64,000 nucleotides of DNA, taken from NCBI RefSeq assembly GCF_000735605.1, contig NZ_JPKG01000027.1:1-64000 (forward strand). The letters are read 5' to 3'. Origin of the DNA: Allobosea sp. LC85 (GTDB lineage: Bacteria; Pseudomonadota; Alphaproteobacteria; Rhizobiales; Beijerinckiaceae). This document shows, piece by piece, positions 40,127 through 49,282 of the stretch; position 1 is the first letter of the stretch; each line of letters begins with the position of its first letter. Under the pieces are notes generated by a model that had not been told where the DNA came from, made no database searches, and saw only the letters and a program-made list of their open reading frames with translations. Position numbers and translations under genes: made by a program.

Positions 40127-41107
40127 ATGCGATCGCAGATCAATGCGCGCCTGAAGCTGCGGCAGATCGAGATCGTCATCGCCGTGGCCGAGCAGGGCAG
40201 CTTCCTGGCCGCCGCCCACAAGCTCAGCATCACCCAACCTGCCGTGTCGAAGGCTGTGCAGGATGTCGAGCAGATCATCGGCCATCCCATCTTCGACCGG
40301 ATGGCGCGCGGCGTGATGATCAATCCCTTCGGCCGCGCCGTCGTGGAGCGCGGCCGGGCCATGCTGTCGCTGGTCGAGCGGCTCACCGACGATATCGGGT
40401 TGATCGAGCAGGGACAGGCCGGCACCCTGGTCATCGGCGCCCTGCCGACTGCGGCGACGAGCGTGCTGCCGCCGACGCTTGGCCGGCTGCGCGCGTCCAA
40501 TCCCGAGTTGAACATCAGGCTGGTGCAGGGGCGCACGGCGGAACTGATGCCGCAGCTGGAGAGCGGCAAGCTCGATCTGATCGTCGGGCGGCTCTATGAG
40601 CTCGAGACGTCCCACGATGTCCACCGCGAGACGATCTATCACGAGCCGATCTCGGTCCTGGCACGGGCCGGCCATCCCCTGCTCGGGCGCCCCGGCAGCG
40701 CGGGGGCGGAGCTCGGGAAGTTCGGCCTCGTGCTGCCTTCCCTGGAGCAGCGCCTCGGCCAGGAGATCGATGCGGTGATCGCCTATTCCGGGTTGGAAAT
40801 GCTGGCCGCTCCGCTGCGCTCGACCTCGATCTCCTTCATCCGCGAGCTCGTCCTGTCGAACGACTACGTCACCATCCTTCCGCGGCTGATGCTCGCCGGC
40901 GATCTCGGCCGCGGCGCTGTCAGAGTCTTGCCCGTTCCAATGGTCTCTGGCAGCCGGCCGGCCGGGATCATCACCTTGCGCCATCGCCGACGGTCGCCGA
41001 GCGTCGGGGCTTTGCTGGCGGCGCTGCGCGACCATCTGCGCGAATTGCGGGCGACGGGCCTGCTCGACGAGGATGGCGCCTCGCCGGATGCGCTCACCGG
41101 CAGCTGA
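40127..41107 (+). CDS. LysR-family transcriptional regulator, first gene of the catabolic cluster
   Basis: A 326-residue LysR regulator. The winged helix-turn-helix covers residues 8-67 (GSFLAAAHKLSITQPAVSKAVQDVE); the remainder is a two-lobed effector-binding domain. The spelling HPIFDRMARGVMINPFG in the linker is as in the GbpR/PcaQ-like branch, often found with aromatic or sugar-acid catabolic genes. It is on the same strand as the genes it precedes, 98 bases before the reductase, so it probably controls the 41206-50268 set. The inducer is unknown. Confidence 0.88.
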   Translation: MRSQINARLKLRQIEIVIAVAEQGSFLAAAHKLSITQPAVSKAVQDVEQIIGHPIFDRMARGVMINPFGRAVVERGRAMLSLVERLTDDIGLIEQGQAGTLVIGALPTAATSVLPPTLGRLRASNPELNIRLVQGRTAELMPQLESGKLDLIVGRLYELETSHDVHRETIYHEPISVLARAGHPLLGRPGSAGAELGKFGLVLPSLEQRLGQEIDAVIAYSGLEMLAAPLRSTSISFIRELVLSNDYVTILPRLMLAGDLGRGAVRVLPVPMVSGSRPAGIITLRHRRRSPSVGALLAALRDHLRELRATGLLDEDGASPDALTGS

Positions 41108-41205
41108 TATTCCCGGCGCTTATAGCTCTTGTGAACCTGCAGACGAAGACGCGACGGTCATCCTGCGGATAGCGTTCCGGCGTCACATCCGCAGGTTCGC
41201 CGATC

Positions 41206-41814
41206 ATGCTTCAGCAGACTTCAAGACAGCGCGTATCCGAGCATTGCCTCGACCTTCTCTTCCGCGAGGCGCGCACTTATTACGGCTGGCTGCCGAAGCC
41301 GGTGTGCGACGCGCAGCTGCGCGAGCTCTACGAACTCGCGCGAATGCCGCCGACGAGCAGCAACATCAGTCCGCAGCGCATCGTCTTCGTCGTCTCACAG
41401 AATGCCAAGGAGCGGCTGCGGCCCGGGCTGAAACCCGGCAATGTCGACAAGACCATGGCTGCACCGGTGACCGCGATCCTCGGCATCGACGGCCGCTTCT
41501 TCGATCATCTCGAGCGCCTGGCGCCGCATGCGGTCGACAAGCGCGCCGGTTATCTCGCGGACCCCGACCTTGCCACCCGGGCAGCCTTCCGCAACGCGAC
41601 CCTGCAGGGCGCTTACCTGCTGATGGCGGCCCGTGCGCTCGGTCTCGATTGCGGCCCGATGTCTGGGGTCCTGCATGATGTCGTGGATGCCGAATTCTTT
41701 CCAGGCGGTCAGGTCAGGTCCAATTTCCTGATCAATATCGGTCATGGCGACCCCACGAGCGTCAGAACCCGCGCCGCGCGTTTCGATTTCGACGATATCT
41801 GCCAGATTCTCTGA
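41206..41814 (+). CDS. RutE-like nitroreductase-family flavin reductase
   Basis: A 202-residue flavoprotein of the RutE/HadB subgroup. It resembles Escherichia coli RutE along its length: ARTYYGWLPKPV, ARMPPTSSNISPQRIVFV, KERLRPGLKPGNVDKTMAAP and GLDCGPMSG. RutE reduces malonic semialdehyde to 3-hydroxypropionate in uracil breakdown, but no rutABCD genes are here. In this cluster it may reduce a semialdehyde or an enone intermediate. It is 14 bases before the dehydrogenase gene, so they form a unit. Confidence 0.85.
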   Translation: MLQQTSRQRVSEHCLDLLFREARTYYGWLPKPVCDAQLRELYELARMPPTSSNISPQRIVFVVSQNAKERLRPGLKPGNVDKTMAAPVTAILGIDGRFFDHLERLAPHAVDKRAGYLADPDLATRAAFRNATLQGAYLLMAARALGLDCGPMSGVLHDVVDAEFFPGGQVRSNFLINIGHGDPTSVRTRAARFDFDDICQIL

Positions 41815-41828
41815 CCGCGGAGCGCATC

Positions 41829-42734
41829 ATGCTGCAAACCGTTTCCCCGCGCGCCAACCCACCGCGACTCTGCTTCATCGGCTTCGGCGAGGCCGGACAA
41901 GCCTTCGCCGGCGGCCTGCTCGAAGCCGGCATCGTCGAGATCTCCGCCTTCGACATCGCAGGTACGCAGGAGCGCGTCCGCAAGCCGGCAGAGCGCCTGG
42001 GCGTCCGGCTCACCAACAGCCTCGACGCTGCACTGGCTGGCGCGGACTTCGTGTTCTCGGCGGTGACCGCGGCCGACAGTCTCGACGCCGCCCGGCAGGT
42101 CGCGCCGCGCCTTGTATCCGGCCAGGTCTTCGTCGACGTCAATTCGGTCTCGCCTGGTCGCAAGCGCGAGGCGGCCGCTGCCTTTGCTGCGCCCGGTGCC
42201 TATCTCGACCTCGCGATCATGGCGCCGGTTCACCCCAAGCGCCATGCCACCCCCTGCCTGGTCGCCGGTGAGGCAGCCGAACGCTTCATCGAGATCTTCG
42301 GGGGCTTCGGCATGGAGCTCGGGCCGGCGGGACCGCAGATCGGCTCGGCAACGATCATCAAGATGGTCCGCAGCGTCATGGTCAAGGGGCTGGAGGCGCT
42401 GACCTACGAGTGTTTCATGGCGGCTCGCGTCGCCGGGATCGACCCGCTGATCCTCGACTCTCTCGGGCGCAGCTATCCCGGCCTCGATTGGCCAAAGGTC
42501 GTTCCCTACAATGTGAGCCGCATGCTGCAGCATGGCGTCCGGCGGGCCGCCGAAATGCGCGAGGTTGCGCTGACGCTTCGCGAGCTTGGCATCGACCCAG
42601 CCGTCACCGAGGGCGTCGTCCTGCAGCAGGAACGACTCGGGCGCTTGCCATTGCAGGCCGAGCCCGAAGACGGCCTCGCGATGCTCGATGCCGTGCGCAG
42701 CGCACTGAACCGGCAGGCGTCTGAGCCGTCATAG
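41829..42734 (+). CDS. NAD(P)-dependent beta-hydroxyacid dehydrogenase-like protein with DUF1932
   Basis: A 301-residue two-domain oxidoreductase. The Rossmann domain begins LCFIGFGEAGQAFAGGLLEA (GxGxxG). The C-terminal helical domain (from about 195) is DUF1932, with TIIKMVRSVMVKGLEALTYE placing Lys where 6-phosphogluconate and hydroxyisobutyrate dehydrogenases have their catalytic Lys. It likely oxidises a beta-hydroxy acid or reduces the keto form. The substrate is unknown. It lies between the RutE-like and aldehyde dehydrogenase genes. Confidence 0.84.
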   Translation: MLQTVSPRANPPRLCFIGFGEAGQAFAGGLLEAGIVEISAFDIAGTQERVRKPAERLGVRLTNSLDAALAGADFVFSAVTAADSLDAARQVAPRLVSGQVFVDVNSVSPGRKREAAAAFAAPGAYLDLAIMAPVHPKRHATPCLVAGEAAERFIEIFGGFGMELGPAGPQIGSATIIKMVRSVMVKGLEALTYECFMAARVAGIDPLILDSLGRSYPGLDWPKVVPYNVSRMLQHGVRRAAEMREVALTLRELGIDPAVTEGVVLQQERLGRLPLQAEPEDGLAMLDAVRSALNRQASEPS

Positions 42735-42807
42735 TCGCAAAAGTTATAACTGAAGCCCGAAACTCCGCGAAGACCGCTCCGGGCGAAGCCGATACCCAGT
42801 AGGCAAG

Positions 42808-42843
42808 CAAGAAAATGTGCCGGCCAAGAAAATGCGCCGGCAC
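42808..42843 (+). repeat. 17-bp tandem duplication forming a hairpin before the aldehyde dehydrogenase gene
   Basis: CAAGAAAATGTGCCGGC (42808-42824) is followed directly by CAAGAAAATGCGCCGGC (42825-42841), one mismatch. The duplication also creates a stem: GTGCCGGC (42817-42824) pairs with GCCGGCAC (42836-42843) over an 11-base loop. It sits in the 152-base gap before the ALDH gene. There is no T-run, so an operator, RNA-processing or partial-attenuation role is possible. Confidence 0.75.
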
Positions 42844-42886
42844 AGCAACCCGGCGCGACCGGCCTCGCCGGAAGGGGAGACAGACC

Positions 42887-44401
42887 ATGGACCAGGACAT
42901 TCGCGATCCGATCGTGCCAGCCGCGGCAAGCGCATTGCCCGATGTCTTGCCGCGCAACCGGAACCTCTACATCAACGGCAGCTGGCGCGAGGCGGCCGAG
43001 ACCGCCGGGCTCGAACTGACCGGCCCGGCGACGGGCGAGTCGCTTGGCTTCGTGGCGCAGGCCGGAAGCGGCGATGTCGATGCCGCGGTCCAGGCTGCTG
43101 GTGCGGCCTATCGCAGCTGGCGCAACGTCGCCCCGGCCGAGCGCGCCAAGATCCTCCGGCGTATTGCCCAGATCGTCCGCGACAATGCGCGGGAACTCGC
43201 GCTCATCGACGCCGTGGACGGAGGCAATCCGGTCCACGAGATGCTCGGCGACGTTGCCAATGCGGCCTCTCAGCTCGATTTCTTCGCTGGCCTCGTCACC
43301 GAGATGAAGGGCCAATCGGTGCCGCTCGGCCGCGACTCGGTCAATTTCTCGGTGCGCGAACCGCGCGGCGTCATCGGCCGCATCATTCCGTTCAACCATC
43401 CGTTCATGTTCTGCGCCGCCAAGTCGGCCGCGCCGCTCGCGGCTGGCAACACCGTCATCGTCAAGCCGCCGGACCAGGCGCCGCTGAGCTCGCTACGCTT
43501 CGCCGAACTGATCGACGGGCTGCTGCCTCCCGGCGTCTTCAACGTACTCCCAGGCGGCCGCGAGGCCGGAGCGGCACTTGCCGCCCATCCCGGTGTCGCG
43601 ATGATCTCGCTCATCGGCAGCGTCCAGGCCGGACGCGCCGTGATGAGGGCCGGCGCCGATACCATCAAGCCGGTCCTGCTTGAGCTCGGCGGCAAGAATG
43701 CGCTGATCGCGCTTGCCGATGCCGATCCCGACGAGGTGGCGGCTGCCGTGGTCGCCGGCATGAACTTCATCTGGTGCGGCCAGTCCTGCGGCTCGACCAG
43801 CCGGGCCTTTATCCACGAGGCGATCCATGACGCGGTCGTCTCGCGCATCGCCGAGCGCGTGAAGCAATTCCGCCCCGGCGATCCGACCGATCCAGCAACC
43901 ACCATGGGCGCGATCATCAGCCGCGCACAGCTCGACAAGGTGATGGGCTTCATCGCCGACACCAAGGCGGAGGGTGCGAACCTGCTCTGCGGCGGCCGCC
44001 GCCCGCTCGATCCGGCGCTCGCAAAGGGCAATTTCGTCGAGCCCACCGTGTTTACCGAGGTGACGCCCGCGATGCGGCTGGCGCGCGAGGAGGTCTTCGG
44101 GCCGGTTCTCGCGGTCTTCCGCTGGTCGGACGAGGCGAGCATGCTCGAGACCGTCAACAGCGTCGAATACGGGCTGACCTGCTCGATCTGGACGAATGAC
44201 GTCCGCAACGCGCACCGTCTCGCCGGCGAGGTCGAGGCCGGCTTCGTCTGGATCAACGAGGTTTCGCGGCATTTCCTCGGCACACCATTCGGCGGCTACA
44301 AGCAATCGGGCCTTGGCCGCGAGGAATGCCTCGAAGAACTGCTCAGCTACACCCAAGAAAAGCACATCCACGTCAACCTGAAGCGGCCGGCAAGAAGCTG
44401 A
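42887..44401 (+). CDS. Aldehyde dehydrogenase (betaine-aldehyde dehydrogenase-like)
   Basis: A 504-residue NAD(P)-dependent aldehyde dehydrogenase. Catalytic Cys is in WCGQSCGSTSR, the general-base Glu in LLELGGKNALI, the Asn in IPFNHPFMF, and the cofactor Lys in GNTVIVKPPDQAP. ATG 42887 has GGGGAG eight bases upstream. Its likely job is to oxidise the aldehyde made by the ThDP enzyme of the same cluster; that link is inference. It is preceded by a 17-bp tandem repeat and followed after 66 bases by tctC. Confidence 0.92.
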   Translation: MDQDIRDPIVPAAASALPDVLPRNRNLYINGSWREAAETAGLELTGPATGESLGFVAQAGSGDVDAAVQAAGAAYRSWRNVAPAERAKILRRIAQIVRDNARELALIDAVDGGNPVHEMLGDVANAASQLDFFAGLVTEMKGQSVPLGRDSVNFSVREPRGVIGRIIPFNHPFMFCAAKSAAPLAAGNTVIVKPPDQAPLSSLRFAELIDGLLPPGVFNVLPGGREAGAALAAHPGVAMISLIGSVQAGRAVMRAGADTIKPVLLELGGKNALIALADADPDEVAAAVVAGMNFIWCGQSCGSTSRAFIHEAIHDAVVSRIAERVKQFRPGDPTDPATTMGAIISRAQLDKVMGFIADTKAEGANLLCGGRRPLDPALAKGNFVEPTVFTEVTPAMRLAREEVFGPVLAVFRWSDEASMLETVNSVEYGLTCSIWTNDVRNAHRLAGEVEAGFVWINEVSRHFLGTPFGGYKQSGLGREECLEELLSYTQEKHIHVNLKRPARS

Positions 44402-44467
44402 CAGGAGCGACCGGAAATCCCCGCGTGGCTGATCGCGGGACATAAAATACATAACGGAGGGAGAAAC

Positions 44468-45439
44468 ATGCGTAGTCTCAATGACGCCGTCGCCCGCCTT
44501 GTCGGAGCCGGCATCGCACTCTCGGCTTCTGCCGGCCTCGCCTCGGCGCAGGCGCCGGCCTACCCGCCAGACCGCATCAACATGACGGTCGCTTTCGCCG
44601 CCGGCGGCTTCGTCGATACCTTTGCACGCATCGTCGGCCAGAAGCTCAACGAGAAATGGGGCAAGGCGGTCACGGTCGAGAACAAGGCCGGCGCCGGCGG
44701 CAATACGGCCGCTGCGATTGTCGCGCATGCGAAGCCGGACGGACTGACGCTGCTCGTCACCTCGACGGCGGTCGCCATCAATGAGACGCTCTACAAGAAG
44801 CGCGACTACGCGCTCGATCAGCTCGTCCCGGTGGCGATTGCGGTTTCGTCGCCGGAGACGATCGCGACGCATCCCTCGAAGCCCGGCAATCTGAAGGACT
44901 ATCTCGCCTGGGCCAAGAAGGACGAAATCACCTTCGCCAGTGCCGGCGTCGGCTCCGGCTCGCATCTGGCGACCGAGTATTTCCTGAAACGCCTCGCCAT
45001 GCAGCCGGCCTCGCACATTCCCTTCCGCGGCGGCGCCCTTTCGGTGCAGGCGGCACTGGGCAACCAGGTCGATATGGTCGCTTCGTCCTTCGGCATCATC
45101 CCGCAGGTCGCTGAGGGCAAGCTCAAGGGCCTGGCCGTTGCGAGCGAGACGCGTGTCGCGGCGATGCCCGATGTGCCGACCTATACCGAGTCCGGCTTCC
45201 CCTTCGTCGCCGAATCCTGGGTCGCCGTGCTCGCCCCGGCCAAGACGCCGCCGGCGATCATCGAGCAGCTCAACGCCGCCATCAACGAGATCGTCAGCGA
45301 GCCGCAGACCCGGGAGAAGCTCCTCGGCATGGGCTACCAGCTGCATGTCCGCTCGGCTCCCCAGGTTGCGACCTATCTGAAGGCTGAGGTCGTCAAATGG
45401 GGCGAGATGGTGCGCACCGTCGGCGTGACCGTCGAATGA
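44468..45439 (+). CDS. tctC: Tripartite tricarboxylate transporter substrate-binding protein (Bug/TctC family)
   Basis: Periplasmic receptor that hands a carboxylate to the TctAB permease. The 323 residues begin with a Sec signal peptide ending LSASAGLASAQA. The Bug fold is recognised by YPPDRINMTVAFAAGG, VENKAGAGGNTAA and PFRGGALSVQAALGNQVDM, the family signatures. ATG 44468 has a strong GGAGGGAG. Bug receptors bind diverse carboxylates, including aromatic ones, so the ligand cannot be named. tctB and tctA follow. Confidence 0.93.
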   Translation: MRSLNDAVARLVGAGIALSASAGLASAQAPAYPPDRINMTVAFAAGGFVDTFARIVGQKLNEKWGKAVTVENKAGAGGNTAAAIVAHAKPDGLTLLVTSTAVAINETLYKKRDYALDQLVPVAIAVSSPETIATHPSKPGNLKDYLAWAKKDEITFASAGVGSGSHLATEYFLKRLAMQPASHIPFRGGALSVQAALGNQVDMVASSFGIIPQVAEGKLKGLAVASETRVAAMPDVPTYTESGFPFVAESWVAVLAPAKTPPAIIEQLNAAINEIVSEPQTREKLLGMGYQLHVRSAPQVATYLKAEVVKWGEMVRTVGVTVE

Positions 45440-45488
45440 CGCCGAGCCGGCTGCAACACACCACCTCCCAAGCCAGGGCGAAGCTGCC

Positions 45489-45986
45489 ATGAGCCAGTCC
45501 GAGCCTGTTGCTCCGTGGAAACGCGCCGTGCGTTCTCCGCAGAATCTGGTCTCCGGCCTGGTCCTCATCGCAGCGGCAATCGTCGTCGTGCTCATGCTCG
45601 GCAATCTCGCGCAGGGCACGCTGCGCGTCATTGGCCCGGCGATGGTGCCGCGCTGGACGGCGATCGCGATCGGCATCGGCGGCGCTGTCCTCGTCGTGCT
45701 GAGCTTCATCGAGGATGGCGACGCGCTCGAACGCTGGCATCTGCGTGGGCCGGCTTTCGTGCTTGCCGGAATCGTGCTCTTCGCTGCGACCATCCGTGAG
45801 CCCGGCTTCATCGTCGCGGCGCCGCTTGCCATGCTCGTCGCCGGCTTTGGCTCGCGTGAGGTCAGGCCGCGTGAGCTCATTGTCTTTGCTCTGGCGATGA
45901 CGGTCGCCTGCGCTCTCCTGTTCCGCTTCGCGCTCAACCAGCCGATCCCGATGCTGGTGCTGCCGTCGTTCTCGATCAACGTCTGA
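45489..45986 (+). CDS. tctB: Tripartite tricarboxylate transporter small membrane subunit (TctB)
   Basis: A 165-residue inner-membrane protein with four hydrophobic helices, the usual TctB layout. LIAAAIVVVLMLGNLAQG is the first helix, and RFALNQPIPMLVLPSFSINV ends the protein as in other TctB proteins. TctB sequences are poorly conserved, so the call depends partly on its position between tctC and tctA (seven bases before tctA). Confidence 0.88.
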   Translation: MSQSEPVAPWKRAVRSPQNLVSGLVLIAAAIVVVLMLGNLAQGTLRVIGPAMVPRWTAIAIGIGGAVLVVLSFIEDGDALERWHLRGPAFVLAGIVLFAATIREPGFIVAAPLAMLVAGFGSREVRPRELIVFALAMTVACALLFRFALNQPIPMLVLPSFSINV

Positions 45987-45993
45987 GGCGCGC

Positions 45994-47493
45994 ATGGAAC
46001 TCCTGCAGAATCTCGGCCACGGCTTCGGCATCGCGCTGTCGCCGACCAATATCCTGCTCTGCTTTGCCGGCTGCATGCTGGGGACGCTGATCGGCGTCCT
46101 GCCTGGCATCGGTCCGATCGCGACCATCGCGATCCTGCTGCCGCTGACCTTCGGGCTCGATCCAACCGCCGCGCTGATCATGCTGGCAGGGATCTATTAC
46201 GGAGCTCAATATGGCGGCTCCACCGCCTCGATCCTGCTCAATATCCCCGGCGAGTCGAGCGCCGTCGTCACCGCCATCGACGGCCATGAGATGGCGCGCC
46301 AGGGCCGCGCCGGCATCGCGCTCGGGATCTCGGCAATCGGCTCCTTCGTCGCCGGCACGATCGCGACCTTGGTGATTGCCGCTCTCGCCGCGCCGCTTGC
46401 CGGCATCGCGCTGATCTTCGGGCCGGCGGAGTATTTCGCGCTCATGCTGATGGGGCTCGCCTTCGCAGTCCTGTTGGCGCGCGGCTCGGTGCTCAAGGCC
46501 GTGGTGATGATCCTGGTCGGCGTGCTGCTCTCGACGGTCGGGCCAGACCTGACAACGGGCCAGCTCCGCCTGACCTTCGGGGCGACTTGGCTCGCCGACG
46601 GCATCGAGATCGCGCTGCTCGGCATGGGCCTGTTCGGCATCGCCGAGGTCTTCCGCAGCCTCGAGCATGGCGAGGCGAGGCAGGTGCGCGAGACCCATAT
46701 CGGCCGGCTGCTGCCCGGGCCGGAGGAATTGCGGGCCTCGGCCAGGCCGATCCTGCGCGGAACCCTGCTCGGCTCGATCCTCGGCATCCTGCCGGGCAAT
46801 GGCGCCGTCCTCGCGCCTTACGCCTCCTACACGCTCGAAAAGAAGCTGGCCCGCGACCCCCGCCGCTTCGGCCGCGGCGCCATCGAGGGCGTCGCCGGGC
46901 CGGAATCGGCCAATAATGCCGGGGCGCAGACCTCCTTCATTCCGCTGCTGACGCTCGGCATCCCGCCCAATGCCGTAATGGCCCTGATGGTCGGCGCGAT
47001 GACGATCCACGGCATCGTGCCCGGCCCGCAGATCATGACCAAGATGCCCGACCTGTTCTGGGGGCTGATCGCCTCGATGTGGATCGGCAACCTGATGCTG
47101 CTGGTCATCAACCTGCCGGCGGTCGGGCTCTGGGTGAAGCTGCTGAAAGTGCCCTATCGCCTGATGTTCGTCGGCATCGTCATCTTCTGCTGCATCGGCG
47201 TCTACTCCATCAACAACGAGCCGGCTGACATCCTGATCATGGGAGCGCTGGCGGTGTTCGGCTACGGCCTCACCAAGTTCGGCTTCGAGCCGGCGCCGCT
47301 GACGCTCGGCTTCGTGCTCGGCCGCATGATGGAAGAAAACCTCCGCCAGGCGCTGATGATCTCGCGCGGCAACCCCATGACCTTCGTCGAGCGGCCGATC
47401 GCCGCCGTCCTCATCCTGATCGCGTTCGCGATGCTCACCGTCGCCGTCCTGCCGGCGATCCGTAAGGGCCGCGACGAGGTCTTCAGCGAGTAA
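45994..47493 (+). CDS. tctA: Tripartite tricarboxylate transporter large membrane subunit (TctA)
   Basis: A 499-residue permease with about 11-12 membrane segments. Its signatures are LIGVLPGIGPIATIAILLPL near the N-terminus, GIYYGAQYGGSTASILLNIP, and a second GSILGILPGNGAVLAPYASY in the middle. These repeated glycine-rich hairpins form the substrate and cation site. Transport is driven by an ion gradient, with TctC as receptor. It follows tctB and is 13 bases before the ThDP enzyme gene, so uptake and metabolism are co-expressed. Confidence 0.94.
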   Translation: MELLQNLGHGFGIALSPTNILLCFAGCMLGTLIGVLPGIGPIATIAILLPLTFGLDPTAALIMLAGIYYGAQYGGSTASILLNIPGESSAVVTAIDGHEMARQGRAGIALGISAIGSFVAGTIATLVIAALAAPLAGIALIFGPAEYFALMLMGLAFAVLLARGSVLKAVVMILVGVLLSTVGPDLTTGQLRLTFGATWLADGIEIALLGMGLFGIAEVFRSLEHGEARQVRETHIGRLLPGPEELRASARPILRGTLLGSILGILPGNGAVLAPYASYTLEKKLARDPRRFGRGAIEGVAGPESANNAGAQTSFIPLLTLGIPPNAVMALMVGAMTIHGIVPGPQIMTKMPDLFWGLIASMWIGNLMLLVINLPAVGLWVKLLKVPYRLMFVGIVIFCCIGVYSINNEPADILIMGALAVFGYGLTKFGFEPAPLTLGFVLGRMMEENLRQALMISRGNPMTFVERPIAAVLILIAFAMLTVAVLPAIRKGRDEVFSE

Positions 47494-47506
47494 GTGCGAC
47501 AGCCAG

Positions 47507-49282
47507 ATGGACATGACCATGCAGACCGAGGCGGGCGCGGCGGCGCCGATGACCGAAAAATGGGGCAGCGACGTCGTGGCCGAGACGATCAGGGCGCTGG
47601 GCTACAGATATGTCGCACTGGTTCCCGGAGCGAGCTTCCGGGGCCTGCACGACAGCCTGGTGAACCACCTCGGCAACCATGATCCGGCGATGATCGTCTG
47701 CCTGCACGAGGAACACGCGGTCGCGATCGCCGACGGATTCTCGCGGGTGGCGCAGGAGCCGATGGCCGTCATCCTGCATTCCAATGTCGGGCTGATGCAT
47801 GCGACCATGACGATCTTCAACGCCTGGTGCGATCGCCGGCCGATGCTGATCCTCGGCGCCACCGGGCCCGTCGACGCGCATCGCCGCCGGCCCTGGATCG
47901 ACTGGATCCACACCGCCCGCGACCAGGGCGCGCTGGTGCGCCATTACACCAAATGGGACGACCAGCCCGCCTCGGCCGAGGCCGCGGTCGAATCCGTTCT
48001 GCGCGCCGACCAGATCGCGCGGACCGCTCCGACCGGCCCTGTCTATGTCTGTCTCGATGCCGAAATGCAGGAAAGCAGACTTGACCGCGCGGTGAAGGTT
48101 CCAGATGTCCGCCGCTTTGCGCCGCCGCGGCCGGCAGCGGCTCCCACCGAGGACATCGCCCGGACGCTGGAAATCCTGCGCAACGCACGCGCCCCCCTGC
48201 TCCTGATCGGCCGGGTCTCGCGCAATGCCGGCGATTGGCAACGCCGCATCGCCTTGGCCGAGCGGCTTGGTGCGACGGTTCTGACGACCACGCATAATGC
48301 GCCGGGCTTCCCGACCGAGCATAGGCTCCATGCGCTGGCCCCTGTCGGCGAGCGCCCGAACGAGGCCGAGCAGCAATTGCTGCGCGAGGCCGACGCCATC
48401 ATCAGCCTCGATTGGCACGATCTTGCCGGCTTCTTCAGCGCCCGCTGTGGCGCCTCGCAGACGCAGGAGCCGCTGGCGACCGCAATCGTCCATTGCTCGC
48501 TCGACGGCCATGTCGCCAATGGCTGGAGCATGGACCATCAGGCACTGCCGGCCTGCGATGTCAGGATCGCAGCCGATCCGGACCGCTTCGTCAGTCAGTT
48601 GCTGGAGGCCATCGGCACCGAGTGGCAACCGGTCCCGTCCCTGATTTCCGAAGGCAGCCACTGGACCCAGACAGCGCTCGAGGGGCCGGACCGCACGGCG
48701 CCGTTCAACGCCGAACAGATGGCCTTCACGATCTCGACCTTCGCGCGCGATCGGGAGGTGACTTTTGCGCGGCTCTCCTTCGGCTGGCCGCGCAGCGCCT
48801 GCCGCTTCCGCACACCGCTGGATTTCCTCGGCAAGGATGGCGGCGGGGCGGTCGGCACGGGGCCTGGCCACACGATCGGAGCCGCGATCGCGCTGAAGGA
48901 CAGCGGCCGGATGACGATCGGCGTCATCGGCGACGGCGATTACCTGATGGGCGTTAACGCGCTCTGGACAGCCGCGCATCAGCGCGTGCCGATGCTGCTC
49001 GTCGTCGCCAATAACCGATCCTATTTCAACGACGAGGTTCATCAGGAGCGCATGGCGCGTCAGCGCGGCCGGCCGGTCGAGAACAAGTGGATCGGCCAGC
49101 GGCTGGACGATCCGGCGCCCGATATCATCGGGCTGGCGCGCGCGCAGGGCTTCGAAGGGGCGGTGTCGGTACGGAATGTCGACGAGTTGCTTGCCGAGCT
49201 GGAGCGGGGCGCGGCCGTCGTCGCGGCCGGCGGCCGCTACATCATCGATGCACTGATCATCCCCGGTTATTCCGACCGATGA
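47507..49282 (+). CDS. Thiamine diphosphate-dependent enzyme (acetolactate synthase / benzoylformate decarboxylase-like)
   Basis: A 591-residue three-domain ThDP enzyme. The N-terminal domain has the activating Glu in CLHEEHAVAIADGF; the C-terminal domain has the ThDP-Mg motif VIGDGDYLMGVNALWTAAHQ ending VVANNRSY. The FAD-linked sequences of true acetolactate synthases are not obvious, and no small subunit gene is present, so decarboxylation of a 2-keto acid to an aldehyde is more likely. The aldehyde dehydrogenase in the cluster could take the product. Substrate is unknown. The stop overlaps the next start by four bases. Confidence 0.85.
   Translation: MDMTMQTEAGAAAPMTEKWGSDVVAETIRALGYRYVALVPGASFRGLHDSLVNHLGNHDPAMIVCLHEEHAVAIADGFSRVAQEPMAVILHSNVGLMHATMTIFNAWCDRRPMLILGATGPVDAHRRRPWIDWIHTARDQGALVRHYTKWDDQPASAEAAVESVLRADQIARTAPTGPVYVCLDAEMQESRLDRAVKVPDVRRFAPPRPAAAPTEDIARTLEILRNARAPLLLIGRVSRNAGDWQRRIALAERLGATVLTTTHNAPGFPTEHRLHALAPVGERPNEAEQQLLREADAIISLDWHDLAGFFSARCGASQTQEPLATAIVHCSLDGHVANGWSMDHQALPACDVRIAADPDRFVSQLLEAIGTEWQPVPSLISEGSHWTQTALEGPDRTAPFNAEQMAFTISTFARDREVTFARLSFGWPRSACRFRTPLDFLGKDGGGAVGTGPGHTIGAAIALKDSGRMTIGVIGDGDYLMGVNALWTAAHQRVPMLLVVANNRSYFNDEVHQERMARQRGRPVENKWIGQRLDDPAPDIIGLARAQGFEGAVSVRNVDELLAELERGAAVVAAGGRYIIDALIIPGYSDR

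Noticed and set aside
41206-41814. Uracil-degradation (rut) locus
   Set aside because: Only the RutE-like gene is present; rutA-D and rutG are absent and the neighbours fit carboxylate metabolism.
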